This document shows, one piece after another, positions 1 through 10,400 of a DNA stretch of 64,000 nt. Both the position numbers and the translations under genes were made by a program. Origin of the DNA: Chloroflexia bacterium (GTDB lineage Bacteria; Chloroflexota; Chloroflexia; Thermomicrobiales; CFX8); the NCBI GenBank assembly GCA_030431755.1, contig JAUIIK010000007.1:1-64000 (forward strand), in the 5' to 3' direction. The notes beneath the pieces are model-generated. The model saw only the letters and a program-made list of their open reading frames with translations, made no database searches and had not been told where the DNA came from. Every line of letters starts with the position of its first letter. The stretch's first letter is position 1.

Positions 1-2586
1 GGCAACACTACCGACGGCGATGGCGGCGTGCTCGACAACGACGGCGGCACCTTTGCCATCTCCCGCAGCACCTTCACGGGCAACACGGCCTCCGGCAATG
101 GCGGCGCGCTCTACACCGACACGACGATCGATCACTCGGTCACCGCCAGCACCTTCACCGGCAACTCGGCGACCAATGGCGGCGCGCTCTGGGGCAATTT
201 CGACCAGGTCGCTGTCACTGCCAGCACGCTCAGCGGCAACAGCGCGACGAGCGGCGGCGGTGCACTCTTCTCCGCCCAGGGCGGCTTCGCCAGCCAAACC
301 TCGATTGTCGCTGGGAATACGGCCATTTCCGGCGCGAACTGCAACACCGGCATCACGACCGGTGGCTACAACGTCAGCAACGACGCCTCCTGCGGCTTCA
401 GCGGGACAGGCGACATCCAAAACAGCGCGGCGGCCGGCGTCGCGGCGCTGGCCGACAACGGCGGCCCGACCGAGACAATGCTGCCAACCGGCGCGGACAC
501 GCTCGACAATGCCGACTGCGCGCTCTCATCAAGCGCAGACCAGCGCGGCGTCAGCCGCCCGGCCACGAACTGCGACCGCGGCGCAGTCGAGCTGCCCGGC
601 GTCGTGCCGGTCCAGATCCTCGCCCTCTACAACGCGGACGGCACCGCCGACGAGGACAGTCCAGTCACACTCACGGCGGTGGCCGACGGCCCGGCCGGCG
701 CAAGCCTCGATTACGACTTCGACTGTGACGACGACGGCTCCTACGAAACGCCCGGCGTCGAAAATGGCAATTCAGGATCGGCCGACTGCACCTTCCCGGA
801 CGATGGCTCATTCGACGTCGACGTCCGTGTCTGCGACGGCGCGAACTGCGCGATCGACACGCTCACGGTCGCCGTCAACAACGTCGCGCCAACGATCACT
901 GCCGTGTCGAGCAACGCGCCGGTCGACGAGGGCAGCCCGGTCACGATAACCGTCGCGGCGACGGACCCCGCCGGCGTCAACGACCCACTAACCGTCAGCG
1001 CCGACTGCGACAATTCCGGCGACTACGAGACGACCGGCACAAGCACGTCTGTCCAATGCACATTCGATGAAGATGGCAGCTACACCGTGCCGGTCCAGGT
1101 CGACGACGGCGATGGTGGCAGCGCGACGGCCAGCATTGATGTCACGGTCGACAATGCGGATCCGGTCATCTCCAGCGTGACGAACGACGGCCCGATCGAC
1201 GAACCCGGATCGGTGACTGTCACGGTGACGGCATCCGACCCTGGCGGCGCGAACGATCCCCTGATGTACGAGTTCGACTGCGACAACGATGCGACCTATG
1301 AGATCGGCCCGCAGGCGTCGGATAGCGCGGTCTGTGCCTTTGGTGACAGCGGCAGCTTCACCGTCCCAGTCCGCGTCACCGACGACGACGGTGGCGCGGC
1401 GACAAGCAGCACGAGCGTGACCGTCAACAACCTCGACCCGATCATCAGCACTGTCACCAACAGCGGCCCGGTCGACGAAGGAACGCCGGTGACGATCAGC
1501 GTCACGGCCACCGACCCGGCCGGTGCAGCGGACCCGCTCATGTACGAGTTCGATTGCGACAATGACGCAACCTTCGAGATCGGCCCGCAGGCGTCGAACA
1601 GCGCCGCCTGCACATTCGGCGACGACGGTGCGCTGACCGTCCCGGTCCGCGTGACCGACGATGACGGCGGCGCGGCCACAAGTGACACAGTGGTGACGGT
1701 CGACAACGTCGCGCCGACTGTGGAGCCACCGGTGGTCGATATCGAGCCGTCGGACGAAGGCCAAAGCGTCATCGCCAGCGCCGGCTTCAGCGACCCCGGC
1801 ACGCTCGACACGCACACCTGCACGGTCGACTACGGTGACGGCACGGGCGCACAGGAGGGAGTCATCGACGGGCTCACCTGCGCCGGGCCGGCCCATACCT
1901 ATGTCGATGACAATCCGACCGGCACACCGAGCGACGACTACAGCGTGACGATCACTGTCATCGACGATGACGACGGCAGCGCCAGCAACAGCTCGGACCA
2001 CACCGTCAACAACGTTGACCCGGTGATCCAGGACATCGTCAGCAATCATCCAGTGCCACAGGGCCAGCCGGTGGCCATCACCGTCACGGCCAACGACGTC
2101 GGCGCGAACGACACGCTGACCTATAGCTTCGATTGCGACAACGACAGCGCTTATGAGACGCCCGGAGCCGCCAACGTCGGGACATGCAATCTGAATCCAG
2201 GCAGCGCGGTATCAACTATCGGCGTCCAGGTTGCCGACGACGACCTCGGCCTGGCCACGGGCTCGATCAACGTCCAGCAACAGGCAACAGTCTGCGCCAG
2301 CACCTACACCGGCGCGCTCAGCGGCGCGACACCAGCCGGAGCCTGCCTCGGCGCGGCCATCGCGTTGACGCTTCCAGCCCCCTATCCGGTGACGCTCTGC
2401 GCCAGCTACTACACCGGCGCGCTGCGCTGGCTGTCAACCGGCTTGTGTACAAGCGGCGAGCTGACCCATGTCGTGCCGAGCGACGGCCCGCTCGACTACT
2501 GCGAGAGCCGCTGGACCGGCAAGCTGCGCCATAGCCGCGACGGGCAGTGTTTGGCGCACGAGGTCGCCGGTGTGATCCCCGGTTGA
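1..2586 (+). CDS. Secreted beta-helix / PKD-like repeat protein, 5' end cut by window edge
   Basis: The reading frame is open from base 1, so the N-terminus lies outside the window; 861 residues are visible. The first ~110 residues carry parallel beta-helix repeats of the polymorphic outer-membrane type (STFTGN, STLSGN, GGAL). A choice-of-anchor-Q-like segment follows (ADNGGPTETML, DQRGVSRP). Then come about six PKD-like beta-sandwich units of ~91-92 residues, each with an acidic DCDNDxxYE motif that resembles a calcium loop. The last ~100 residues are three Cys-containing modules with YTG or WTG, ending in AGVIPG. The protein is probably exported and surface-attached, with an adhesive or structural role. 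It is paralogous to the gene at 7425. Its stop lies 13 bp from the stop of the convergent MFS gene. Family assignment is firm; function is inferred. Confidence 0.85.
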   Translation, partial: GNTTDGDGGVLDNDGGTFAISRSTFTGNTASGNGGALYTDTTIDHSVTASTFTGNSATNGGALWGNFDQVAVTASTLSGNSATSGGGALFSAQGGFASQTSIVAGNTAISGANCNTGITTGGYNVSNDASCGFSGTGDIQNSAAAGVAALADNGGPTETMLPTGADTLDNADCALSSSADQRGVSRPATNCDRGAVELPGVVPVQILALYNADGTADEDSPVTLTAVADGPAGASLDYDFDCDDDGSYETPGVENGNSGSADCTFPDDGSFDVDVRVCDGANCAIDTLTVAVNNVAPTITAVSSNAPVDEGSPVTITVAATDPAGVNDPLTVSADCDNSGDYETTGTSTSVQCTFDEDGSYTVPVQVDDGDGGSATASIDVTVDNADPVISSVTNDGPIDEPGSVTVTVTASDPGGANDPLMYEFDCDNDATYEIGPQASDSAVCAFGDSGSFTVPVRVTDDDGGAATSSTSVTVNNLDPIISTVTNSGPVDEGTPVTISVTATDPAGAADPLMYEFDCDNDATFEIGPQASNSAACTFGDDGALTVPVRVTDDDGGAATSDTVVTVDNVAPTVEPPVVDIEPSDEGQSVIASAGFSDPGTLDTHTCTVDYGDGTGAQEGVIDGLTCAGPAHTYVDDNPTGTPSDDYSVTITVIDDDDGSASNSSDHTVNNVDPVIQDIVSNHPVPQGQPVAITVTANDVGANDTLTYSFDCDNDSAYETPGAANVGTCNLNPGSAVSTIGVQVADDDLGLATGSINVQQQATVCASTYTGALSGATPAGACLGAAIALTLPAPYPVTLCASYYTGALRWLSTGLCTSGELTHVVPSDGPLDYCESRWTGKLRHSRDGQCLAHEVAGVIPG

Positions 2587-2599
2587 ACGCAGCCGGCGG

Positions 2600-3937
2600 T
2601 CAGGCGCGGCCGCGCGGCCGGAGTGGATTCTCCGGGAGCGCGGCTTGCGCCGGCTGGCTGTCGGATTCAGCGGTCTGCTCGACCGGCGCGATGTGGGCGA
2701 AGTAGCCGTAGAAGAGCCCCATCGCCAGCAGCATGAAGAATGCGTAGATCGCGAAGGTCGGATCATACCCCCAGCGCACGATCAGCGCGCCGCCGACCAG
2801 ACTGGAGATCGAGTAGCCGATGTTCCAGGTGCCGCTGCGGTAGCCGAAGATCGAACGCCGCGCCCGTCCTCGCAACGCGGTCGACATCATCGTGCTCTCC
2901 ATCGACCAGCCCAAGCCCTGTGACGCCGTCCGCACCATATGGGCCAGCGCAGCCACGCCGAGCGACGGCGCGACGATCAGGAGCAGCATCAGCGGCACCG
3001 GCGAAAGGCGTCCGACTGTAATCGCCCGCTCCTGGCCCAGCGCCGCCACGAAGCGCGGCCCGAACAGCGTCGTCCCGGCGGCAAAGATCGACGCGCCGGC
3101 AAAGATCAAGCCAATCTGACTGGGCGACGCCCCGACCGAATCGAGGTAGACATTGAAGAAGGGGAAGGTCATCCCCGCGCCGAGGCTCATCAACCCGCCG
3201 ACTGCCGTGAAAACCACCAGCCGCCGGCGTTGTGTTGGCCCCGGAGGCCGCGGCAATCCACGCCGCTCGCCCGGTTGTCGCGGCGCGACCGGTTCGTCGT
3301 CCTCATCCGGGTCGACCATTGGGGCGCGGCGCTCACGCGACATCAGCAGCAGCGGGATCAGCCCGAAGGCTGCCAGGACAATGCCGGCAAAGAGCGCGCC
3401 GCGAAATGCCGTGACGCTATCCCGCTCGACACCGAGCAGCACCCCGGTCAAACGTGGGACCCAACCGCCGATCAGGCTGCCGATCGTCGTCGCGACCATC
3501 GAGGTCGAGACCGTGAGCGACGCGACCCGCGAGCGGCGGCTCTCATCACTCAACTCGACGACAAATGGCATGACCGTCGAAAAGAGAAACGAGGTGTTCG
3601 CGCCCCAGAGTATCGCGACCGGCAGGATCATCCAGGCCTGGTGCGCCAGCGAAATGACGGCTGAGAGCAGGACAAACGCTATGAGGCTCAGCACGACGAC
3701 ACGCCAGACGCCGAAGCGCCCGAGCATCCCGCCCAGCATGAACGCCGTAACGGCCATCGCGAAGGTCTGGAGCGCGCTCGCGAGGCCGATGAAATCCTCG
3801 CGGAAGTCGAGCGCCAGCAGATAGAGGTTGAAGTCAAGGGTAAAGGTCCCGAGGGCGATGTTCGCGCACAGGGTATAGATCAGGAAGAGCCGGGTATCGC
3901 GAGGCACGCCATGCAGGCGCGCGAGCAACGATGCCAT
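2600..3937 (-). CDS. MFS transporter
   Basis: This 445-residue protein has about twelve hydrophobic segments in two halves. A long charged cytoplasmic loop sits between them at about residues 195-245, rich in Arg, Asp and Pro. This is the typical major facilitator layout and length. The conserved-looking loop motif around residues 70-80 (GGMLGRFG) sits between the second and third helices as in MFS carriers. The substrate cannot be read from sequence; drug efflux or sugar transport are both possible. It is transcribed leftward, away from the LuxR regulator at 4140, and shares a ~200-bp divergent promoter gap with it, so control by that regulator is possible but unproven. Confidence 0.85.
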   Translation of the reverse strand: MASLLARLHGVPRDTRLFLIYTLCANIALGTFTLDFNLYLLALDFREDFIGLASALQTFAMAVTAFMLGGMLGRFGVWRVVVLSLIAFVLLSAVISLAHQAWMILPVAILWGANTSFLFSTVMPFVVELSDESRRSRVASLTVSTSMVATTIGSLIGGWVPRLTGVLLGVERDSVTAFRGALFAGIVLAAFGLIPLLLMSRERRAPMVDPDEDDEPVAPRQPGERRGLPRPPGPTQRRRLVVFTAVGGLMSLGAGMTFPFFNVYLDSVGASPSQIGLIFAGASIFAAGTTLFGPRFVAALGQERAITVGRLSPVPLMLLLIVAPSLGVAALAHMVRTASQGLGWSMESTMMSTALRGRARRSIFGYRSGTWNIGYSISSLVGGALIVRWGYDPTFAIYAFFMLLAMGLFYGYFAHIAPVEQTAESDSQPAQAALPENPLRPRGRA

Positions 3938-4061
3938 CCTGGGCTGTCAGCGTCCGATCCGTGCCCAAGCCTCGCCCTGCGCCCGCAGGTGCGGCGGACG
4001 GAGTGTAGCACGGAGGACCACCGTCCGGTTCATCTCGCGCCCTGCATGTCTATCACCCGCG

Positions 4062-4078
4062 GCAGGCTAACTGCCTGC
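4062..4078. promoter_or_regulatory. Short inverted repeat in divergent promoter gap
   Basis: GCAGGC-TAACT-GCCTGC is a perfect 6-bp dyad about 62 bp upstream of the preferred start of the LuxR regulator and in the gap shared with the divergent MFS gene. It could be an operator. Arms this short also arise by chance in GC-rich DNA. Confidence 0.25.
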
Positions 4079-4139
4079 TGCTATGCTGGTCGTATGTCAT
4101 AGGCGCATCGCCCTACTCCATCCGTGCCAGGGGTTCTCT

Positions 4140-7112
4140 ATGTCAGCTCCTCCACCATTCGCCGGTCGGGACCGTGAGATCGGACTTATGAACGCCGCGC
4201 TCGACGCGGCGCTCGGCGGCGAAGGCAGTCTCGCGCTCATCAGCGGGACGGCAGGTATCGGCAAGACGACGCTGGCCGAGCGCATCTGTAGCGCGGCCAG
4301 GGAACACGGCGCGCTGGTGCTTGCCGGCAGATGCTACGACCTGACCGAGACCGCCCCGTTTGGCCCCTGGATCGAGCTCTTCAGCGACTATCCGTCGGAC
4401 AGCGGCCTACCGGACATGCCGAACCACATCGCCGCTTGCGAGATCGACGGCGACATCACCAGCCAGGCCGAGCTCTTCACCAGCATTCATAGCTTGCTGG
4501 CAGAGATCGGGGCCGCGCGCCCGCTCGTGCTCCTGCTCGATGATCAACATTGGGCGGACGACGCAAGTCTGGACCTCTTGCGCTTTCTGGCACGCCAGGC
4601 GCCTGCGTTGCCGCTGCTCATCATCGCCACCTATCGCGCTGACGAGGTCGCGCCGGGGAGTCACCTGGGCCAGCTCCTGCCGCTCCTCGCGCGGGAGGCG
4701 CATCCGTTGCGACTGAACCTTCAGCCGCTCACCTTCGACGAGCTGTGGGCAATTGTCCGGCCGCGCTACCAGCTCGAGCCGGCGGACGAGCGCCGCCTGG
4801 TCGCCTATCTCCAAGCCCGCACCGAAGGCAACCCCTTCTACGCCGTCGAGCTGCTCCAGATGCTCGAAGAAGAAGCGGTTCTCCGCGCTTATGAAACCGG
4901 CTGGACACTCGGCGATCTCGCGAATACGGGCATCCCGCTGCTCCTCGAACAGATCATCAGCGGACGCCTGGCGCAACTGCGTCCGGCTGACCGCCAGCTG
5001 GTCGACATCGCCGCGGTGCTCGGGCAAGCGCCGTCCCGGCCACTCTGGGCAGCGGTCGCAGATGTCACTGAGGGCGAGCTGCTCGAATTGCTCGGCCGCC
5101 CGGAAACCACACGCTTGATCACGGAGACAGACGACGGCACAAGCGCGCGTTTTGTCCACGCCCTGGTCCGCCAGGTCGTCTACGGGCAGCTATCGCCGGC
5201 GCGCCGCAGGCAATGGCACCAGCGTGCGGGAGAGCTCCTCGCCGCAGCTCCGCAGCCTGACCCGGACGCCGTTGCCAACCACTTCCGCCGCGCCGGGGAT
5301 CAGCGCGCGAGCGCCTGGCTGCTGCGGGCCGGGCTGCGGGCCGAACGCGCCTACAGCTGGCGCGCGGCGGCCGAGCGCTTCGAACACAGCATCGCAATGA
5401 CCGACGAGTCAGCAGCGACGCTCGCGCAGCGCGGCTGGCTGCTCATCCGCATCGCCAGAACGTTGCGCTACTCGACGCCGGAGATCGGAATTGAGCGGCT
5501 TGAGGAGGCTCGCGCCATAGCGCGCACAACCGCGAACCGACCGCTGGCCGCAATGGCGCTGGTTCAATTCGGATTGCTCAACTGCCTGCACGGGAACTAC
5601 CGGCGCGGAATCGCAGCGCTGGCAGGTGGCGTCAGCGCGTTCGACGCGCTCCAACCTGGCGACCTGGAACGTGCGCGCGCCGCCGAACCCGTCCTGAGCT
5701 ACGCGCCCGGCCCCGATCACGGCCGGGGCATACTGGCAATGTGGCTCACGTTCGCCGGAAGCTTCCAGCAAGCCCTGGCACATGCCCGGTCGCATACCGT
5801 CGAGGCGACTGGCGCAGAGCGCATACGAGGAGAAGGCGGCGACGCATCCGGCGCGGTTGCCTACGCCCAGGCGTTTCTCGGCAATATCGAGGCCGCACGC
5901 GGGGCATTTGCCGGCGCCTACGTCGCGTACCGGGAACAACAGCACCATACGCAGCTGGCGCGCACGCTCATGCACGAGCTGCACCTGGTTGTCCTGACAT
6001 ACGAAACCGATGACCTCGCCGGCCGCCGGCACATTGAGAACGAAGCCGAGGCCGCCTGGCAACGTGGCAGCGGCGCATACGCCGAAAGCTTCGCGGGCGC
6101 GATGCGCATGCCACGCCAGTTCATCGAAGGCAACTGGGCGCAGCTCGAGGCCACGGCAATCTCCTTGCGCGCGAACAGCATTGACTCGATGCGCGCCGAT
6201 GCAGTCTGCTGGTTGTGCCCGCTCGCCCGCGCCCAGGGCAATAGTCAGCTCGCCTGGGAACTCGTTGCCGAGTGCCTCCCAGGCGGACCGGCGACAGCGC
6301 CGGGCGACACCAACTTCCGCGCCGCGCGGAGCGCACAACGGACAGCTGCCGAGCTAGCGCTTGACGCGGGCGATCTTCCGACGGCGCGCCGCTGGCTGGA
6401 GGCGGGCGACCGGTGGCTTGCCTGGAGCGGCGCGCTCATCGGGCAGGCTGAGAACGCGCTCCTCTGGGCCGCATACCAACGGGCCAGCGGAGATCCAGCC
6501 GCGGCGACGCTTCACGTCGAAGCAGCGCTGCGCCTGGCCGGCAAGCCACGCCAGCCACTCGCGCTCATCGCGGCCCAACGCCTGGCTGGCGAGCTCGCCA
6601 CTGCCGGCGGGCGCTATGACGATGCGGCAGCTCACATCGAGTCCGCGCTCGCGCTGGCGGAAGCCTGCGCCGCCGCATTCGAACGTGGACTGACACTCCT
6701 TGCCTTGACCGAGCTCGAGCTGGCGCGCGACAACCAGGGCGCAGCCGCCGTCGCCCTGGCCACAGCCAGGGACATCTTCGCGAAGCTTGGCGCGCAGCCT
6801 GCGCTGACCCGCACGGCCGCGCTTGCCGCACGCCTCGACATCGACGGGTCGCCAGCCAGTTCAACAACGCATGACACACAGTTTAAGGCCCCCATCGCAG
6901 CCGTGGACCGCCGCTTGATCGAGGTGCTCTCGCCACGCGAGCTCGACGTGGCGCGGCTGCTTCCGGCAGGTCGCACCAACCAGGAGATCGCGAACCTGCT
7001 CTTCCTGAGCCCCAAGACAGTCGAAGTGCATGTCAGCCGCATCCTTTCCAAGACCGGCTTGCCGAATCGCACGGCCGCGGCCGCCCTCGCCGAGCGCACC
7101 GGGCTGGCCTGA
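4140..7112 (+). CDS. AAA ATPase / LuxR-family transcriptional regulator (LAL type)
   Basis: This 990-residue regulator has an N-terminal NTPase domain with Walker A GTAGIGKT at residues 36-43 and Walker B LVLLLDDQHWAD near 137. A long helical TPR-like middle follows. The last ~60 residues form a LuxR HTH (LSPRELDVARLLPAGRTNQEIANLLFLSPKTVEVHV). This is the large-ATP-binding LuxR architecture, in which ligand and ATP control DNA binding. The ORF track starts 19 codons earlier at 4083. The ATG at 4140 is preferred because AGGGG lies just upstream and the conserved region (FAGRDREI) begins right after it. It is followed by the secreted protein gene at 7425 after a 312-bp gap, which suggests, but does not prove, that this gene is its target. 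Confidence 0.9.
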   Translation: MSAPPPFAGRDREIGLMNAALDAALGGEGSLALISGTAGIGKTTLAERICSAAREHGALVLAGRCYDLTETAPFGPWIELFSDYPSDSGLPDMPNHIAACEIDGDITSQAELFTSIHSLLAEIGAARPLVLLLDDQHWADDASLDLLRFLARQAPALPLLIIATYRADEVAPGSHLGQLLPLLAREAHPLRLNLQPLTFDELWAIVRPRYQLEPADERRLVAYLQARTEGNPFYAVELLQMLEEEAVLRAYETGWTLGDLANTGIPLLLEQIISGRLAQLRPADRQLVDIAAVLGQAPSRPLWAAVADVTEGELLELLGRPETTRLITETDDGTSARFVHALVRQVVYGQLSPARRRQWHQRAGELLAAAPQPDPDAVANHFRRAGDQRASAWLLRAGLRAERAYSWRAAAERFEHSIAMTDESAATLAQRGWLLIRIARTLRYSTPEIGIERLEEARAIARTTANRPLAAMALVQFGLLNCLHGNYRRGIAALAGGVSAFDALQPGDLERARAAEPVLSYAPGPDHGRGILAMWLTFAGSFQQALAHARSHTVEATGAERIRGEGGDASGAVAYAQAFLGNIEAARGAFAGAYVAYREQQHHTQLARTLMHELHLVVLTYETDDLAGRRHIENEAEAAWQRGSGAYAESFAGAMRMPRQFIEGNWAQLEATAISLRANSIDSMRADAVCWLCPLARAQGNSQLAWELVAECLPGGPATAPGDTNFRAARSAQRTAAELALDAGDLPTARRWLEAGDRWLAWSGALIGQAENALLWAAYQRASGDPAAATLHVEAALRLAGKPRQPLALIAAQRLAGELATAGGRYDDAAAHIESALALAEACAAAFERGLTLLALTELELARDNQGAAAVALATARDIFAKLGAQPALTRTAALAARLDIDGSPASSTTHDTQFKAPIAAVDRRLIEVLSPRELDVARLLPAGRTNQEIANLLFLSPKTVEVHVSRILSKTGLPNRTAAAALAERTGLA

Positions 7113-7424
7113 ATCCAGGCGACACCGCCACAACACGCAGGCCATTAAGGGGAATCCCTTAATCGCGGACGCCCACGCGCATCCCGTGGGTTTCCCCGAT
7201 GCGCCTACGGCCCCGACTGCCTACGCTGACGGTATGACGAAATCTACCCGGCCATGTCGACGCCGGGCGGGGTGGCGCGAGGGCCCAAGCGACCCGTGCC
7301 GTGTCGTTTTATGCACGCCACCATCATCCGGCATTCATCCAGGTAGATCCGTCTCGATGACTGCGCGGCAGGGCAGCTCCGATCGCTGGCCAATTGCCGC
7401 GAATGAGCTTGAGAGGGAGCACCC
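7113..7424. other. 312-bp gap upstream of the secreted protein gene
   Basis: No coding ORF is supported here. The gap holds a perfect 8-bp-arm dyad at 7144-7163 near its left end. A purine-rich ribosome site (GAGAGGGAG) stands just before the ATG at 7425. The length suggests a regulated leader, but no riboswitch class was recognised. Confidence 0.5.
7144..7163. promoter_or_regulatory. Perfect dyad ATTAAGGG-GAAT-CCCTTAAT
   Basis: Two perfect 8-bp arms are separated by 4 bases, 32 bp after the regulator's stop and ~260 bp before the secreted protein start. The sequence is AT-richer than its surroundings. It lacks a T-tract on either strand, which argues against a classical terminator and leaves an operator as the more likely reading. 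Confidence 0.4.
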
Positions 7425-10400
7425 ATGCGACGCATATCTCACTACGCCCTGGCCTGTTTGCTGGCGCTGGCAGGCGCTACGCTGACGTTGGGAGCCACAA
7501 TCAGCCCCGCCGTCGCCGCGAACGCGACCGTGACGGCCTGCGACGAAGCCGGCTTCGATGCCGCGTTGCAAACAGTGCAGGCGAGCGGCGGCGGCACGCT
7601 CAGCTTCACCTGTAGCGGCACGCTCACCTTCACCGCGGAGAAGACGATCACCTCGCATGTGATCATCGAGGGCGCGGGCCAGGTCACCATCGACGGCAAT
7701 GGCACAACCCGCCTGTTCTACGTGAACTCCGGAGCAACGCTGGATCTGCGCGAGCTGTCGCTCCAGAACGGCAGCGCCGACGAGGGCGGGGCGATCTTGA
7801 ACGCCAATGGCACGCTCCGCGTCACCGGCAGTGTCCTGGACAACAACAGCGCGAGCGTAGGCGGGGCCATCGGCAGCGTTGGCAAGGCCACCATCGTCGG
7901 CAGCACACTTCGGGGCAATCAAGCGAACATAGGCGGGGCCGTTATAGCCATCGGAACCCCCACCTTCATAGGCAGCACATTCCAGGGTAATCATGCGAGC
8001 GAGCGCGGCGGGGCGCTCACGCTTGCAGGCATCGTCACCATCGCAACTTCTACCTTCATCGACAACAGCGCGGACACCTTCGGCGGGGCGCTCGAACTTA
8101 ACGGCGCCGGCGTCGAAAACGTCGCCACCATTGCAGCGTCGACCTTCGCCGGCAACCGCGCAAACACAGCCGGCGGCGCGATCTCCAATGCGGCATATAC
8201 GTCGATCAACGCAAGCACATTTAGCGGCAACAACGCCGAACACGGCGGCGCGATTGAGAATCGCGCGGGGCTCAACATTGCAAACAGCACATTGAGCGCC
8301 AATAACGGCACGACTGGTGGCGGAATTCTTACGTCCAGCGACCTCGCTATCACCCGCAGCACGCTCAGTGGCAATAGCGCTCAGTTTGGCGCGGCGGTCA
8401 TGCAAGTATCCGGCAGCATTGCCTTCAACCGGACGATCATCGCCAACAGCGCCATGAGCGCAAGCTGCTTTAGTGTGGATGGGTCGATTCTCGGTACCGA
8501 TGTGAATCTCAGCGACGACGCCAGCTGCCCGTTCTCGCTAGTCGGCAGCACAAGCGTCAACCTGGGCCCGCTGCAGGACAACGGCGGCCCGACGCAGACA
8601 ATGCTGCCGCTGGCCGGCTCAGACGCCATCGACAGCGCCAGCTGCACAACGTCCTATCCACTGGACCAGCGCGGAGCCCCACGCCCCCTGCCGCCCGCGT
8701 CAACCTGTGACATCGGCGCAGTCGAAGTCGGCGCGGTCGTGCCCGGCATCCAGATCCTCTTGACCGAGCACGACGGTCCAGTCTCCGAGGGCAGCTCGCC
8801 TGCGATCACGGTCTACACCTACAGCGCAACCGGCGGGAACCTGAGCTATCGCTTCGACTGTGACAACGATGGAAGTTACGAAACACCCGGCAGCGGTGTC
8901 GGCAATACCGGTATCGGGCACTGCACGTTGCTCGACGACGCCAGGTACCCGCTTGGCATCCAGGTCTGCGACGCCAACAATGGCAATGACTGCGTCACCG
9001 CGCTCCACACGATCGTGACTCACAACGTCCGGCCAACAGTCGATAGTCCGATCATCAGCCCGGAGACCTCGAACGAGGGCCAGAGCGTCGCCGTCAGCGC
9101 CACCTTCACCGACCCCGGAACGGACGATACCCACACCTGCACCATCGACTATGGCGATGGCACCGGCGCGCAAGCAGGCACGGTTGAGGCGAACACCTGC
9201 ATCGGCCCGAGCTTCACCTACGTTGACGACAACCCGAGCGGCACGCCAGCCGATAGCTACGTCGTCACGGTAACGGTCATCGACGACGATGGCGGCATCG
9301 GTAGAGCCACCGCCGATCACACGGTGAACAACCTCGCGCCCAGTATCAGCGGCGTCTCCAATGATGGCCCGGCCAACGAAGGTTTCCCTGTCACCATCAC
9401 CGTCGCCGCCACCGATCCCGGCAACGCAGACACGCTCTCCTATACATTCGACTGCGATAACGATGGCAGCTACGAGACACAGGGCGCGGGGCATCAAAGA
9501 CAGTGCGTCTTCGGCAATGATGGAAGCTATCTCGTTCCATTCCAGGTCACTGACGACGACACGGGTAGCGTAGGCGGCAACACGACGGTCCAGGTGCTGA
9601 ACGCGCCACCAGCTGTTGATCCAGCGCTTGTCGCGCCGGAGGAATCGAACGAAGGCGACAGCGTCACCGCCACGGCCAGCTTCACCGACCCTGGCACCGA
9701 CGATACCCACACCTGCACCATCGACTATGGAGACGGCTCAGGCGCGCAACCGGGAACGGTCGACGGCTATACTTGCACCGGCCCAGCGCACACGTATCTC
9801 GACGATGACCCCACCGGCACCCCGAGCGACGAATACACGGTGACAGTGATGGTCACGGACAGCGACGGCGCAAGCGGCGAGAGCAACCTCCAGCACACCG
9901 TCAACAACGTCGCTCCGGAAATCGAAGGCGTGTCGAGCGCGGGCCCGGTCTCACAGGGGCAGCCGGCAACGGTCAGCGTCGAAGCCAGCGACGTTGGGAT
10001 CAATGACCAGCTCAGCTACAGCTTCGATTGCGACGGCGACAGCAGCTACGAGACCGGCCCGCAGGCCGCGCCTGTGGCCGACTGCCCGCTCGACCCCGCC
10101 ACGGCCACGACAACGATCGGCGTCATGGTGGTCGATGACGACGGCGGCACGGCAACGAGCGCCATCGACGTCCACCAGACCCTGACGCTCTGCGGCAGCT
10201 ATTACACCGGCGGGCTCACGGGACCGACCGCAGGCGGCTGCGCCAACGGGGCAGTTGCGCTCACGCTCCCGGCCGCGACCGCCACGACGGTCTGCGTCAA
10301 CACGTACACCGGCGCACTTACATGGTCGTCGCAGCCGACCTGCCCCGGCGGCCGGCCCCATGTCGTGCCGGACAACGGACCCTTGCGCTACTGTGAAAGC

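Noticed and set aside
1153-1704. Regular DNA repeats suggestive of a CRISPR-like array
   Set aside because: The 276-bp periodic repeats are in frame and encode PKD-like domains, and there are no short spacers.
988-2049. 353-aa and similar long minus-strand ORFs opposite the PKD proteins (also 7335..8405 and 8700..9710)
   Set aside because: They mirror the repetitive GAC/GTC codon pattern of the real genes and lack protein-like composition.
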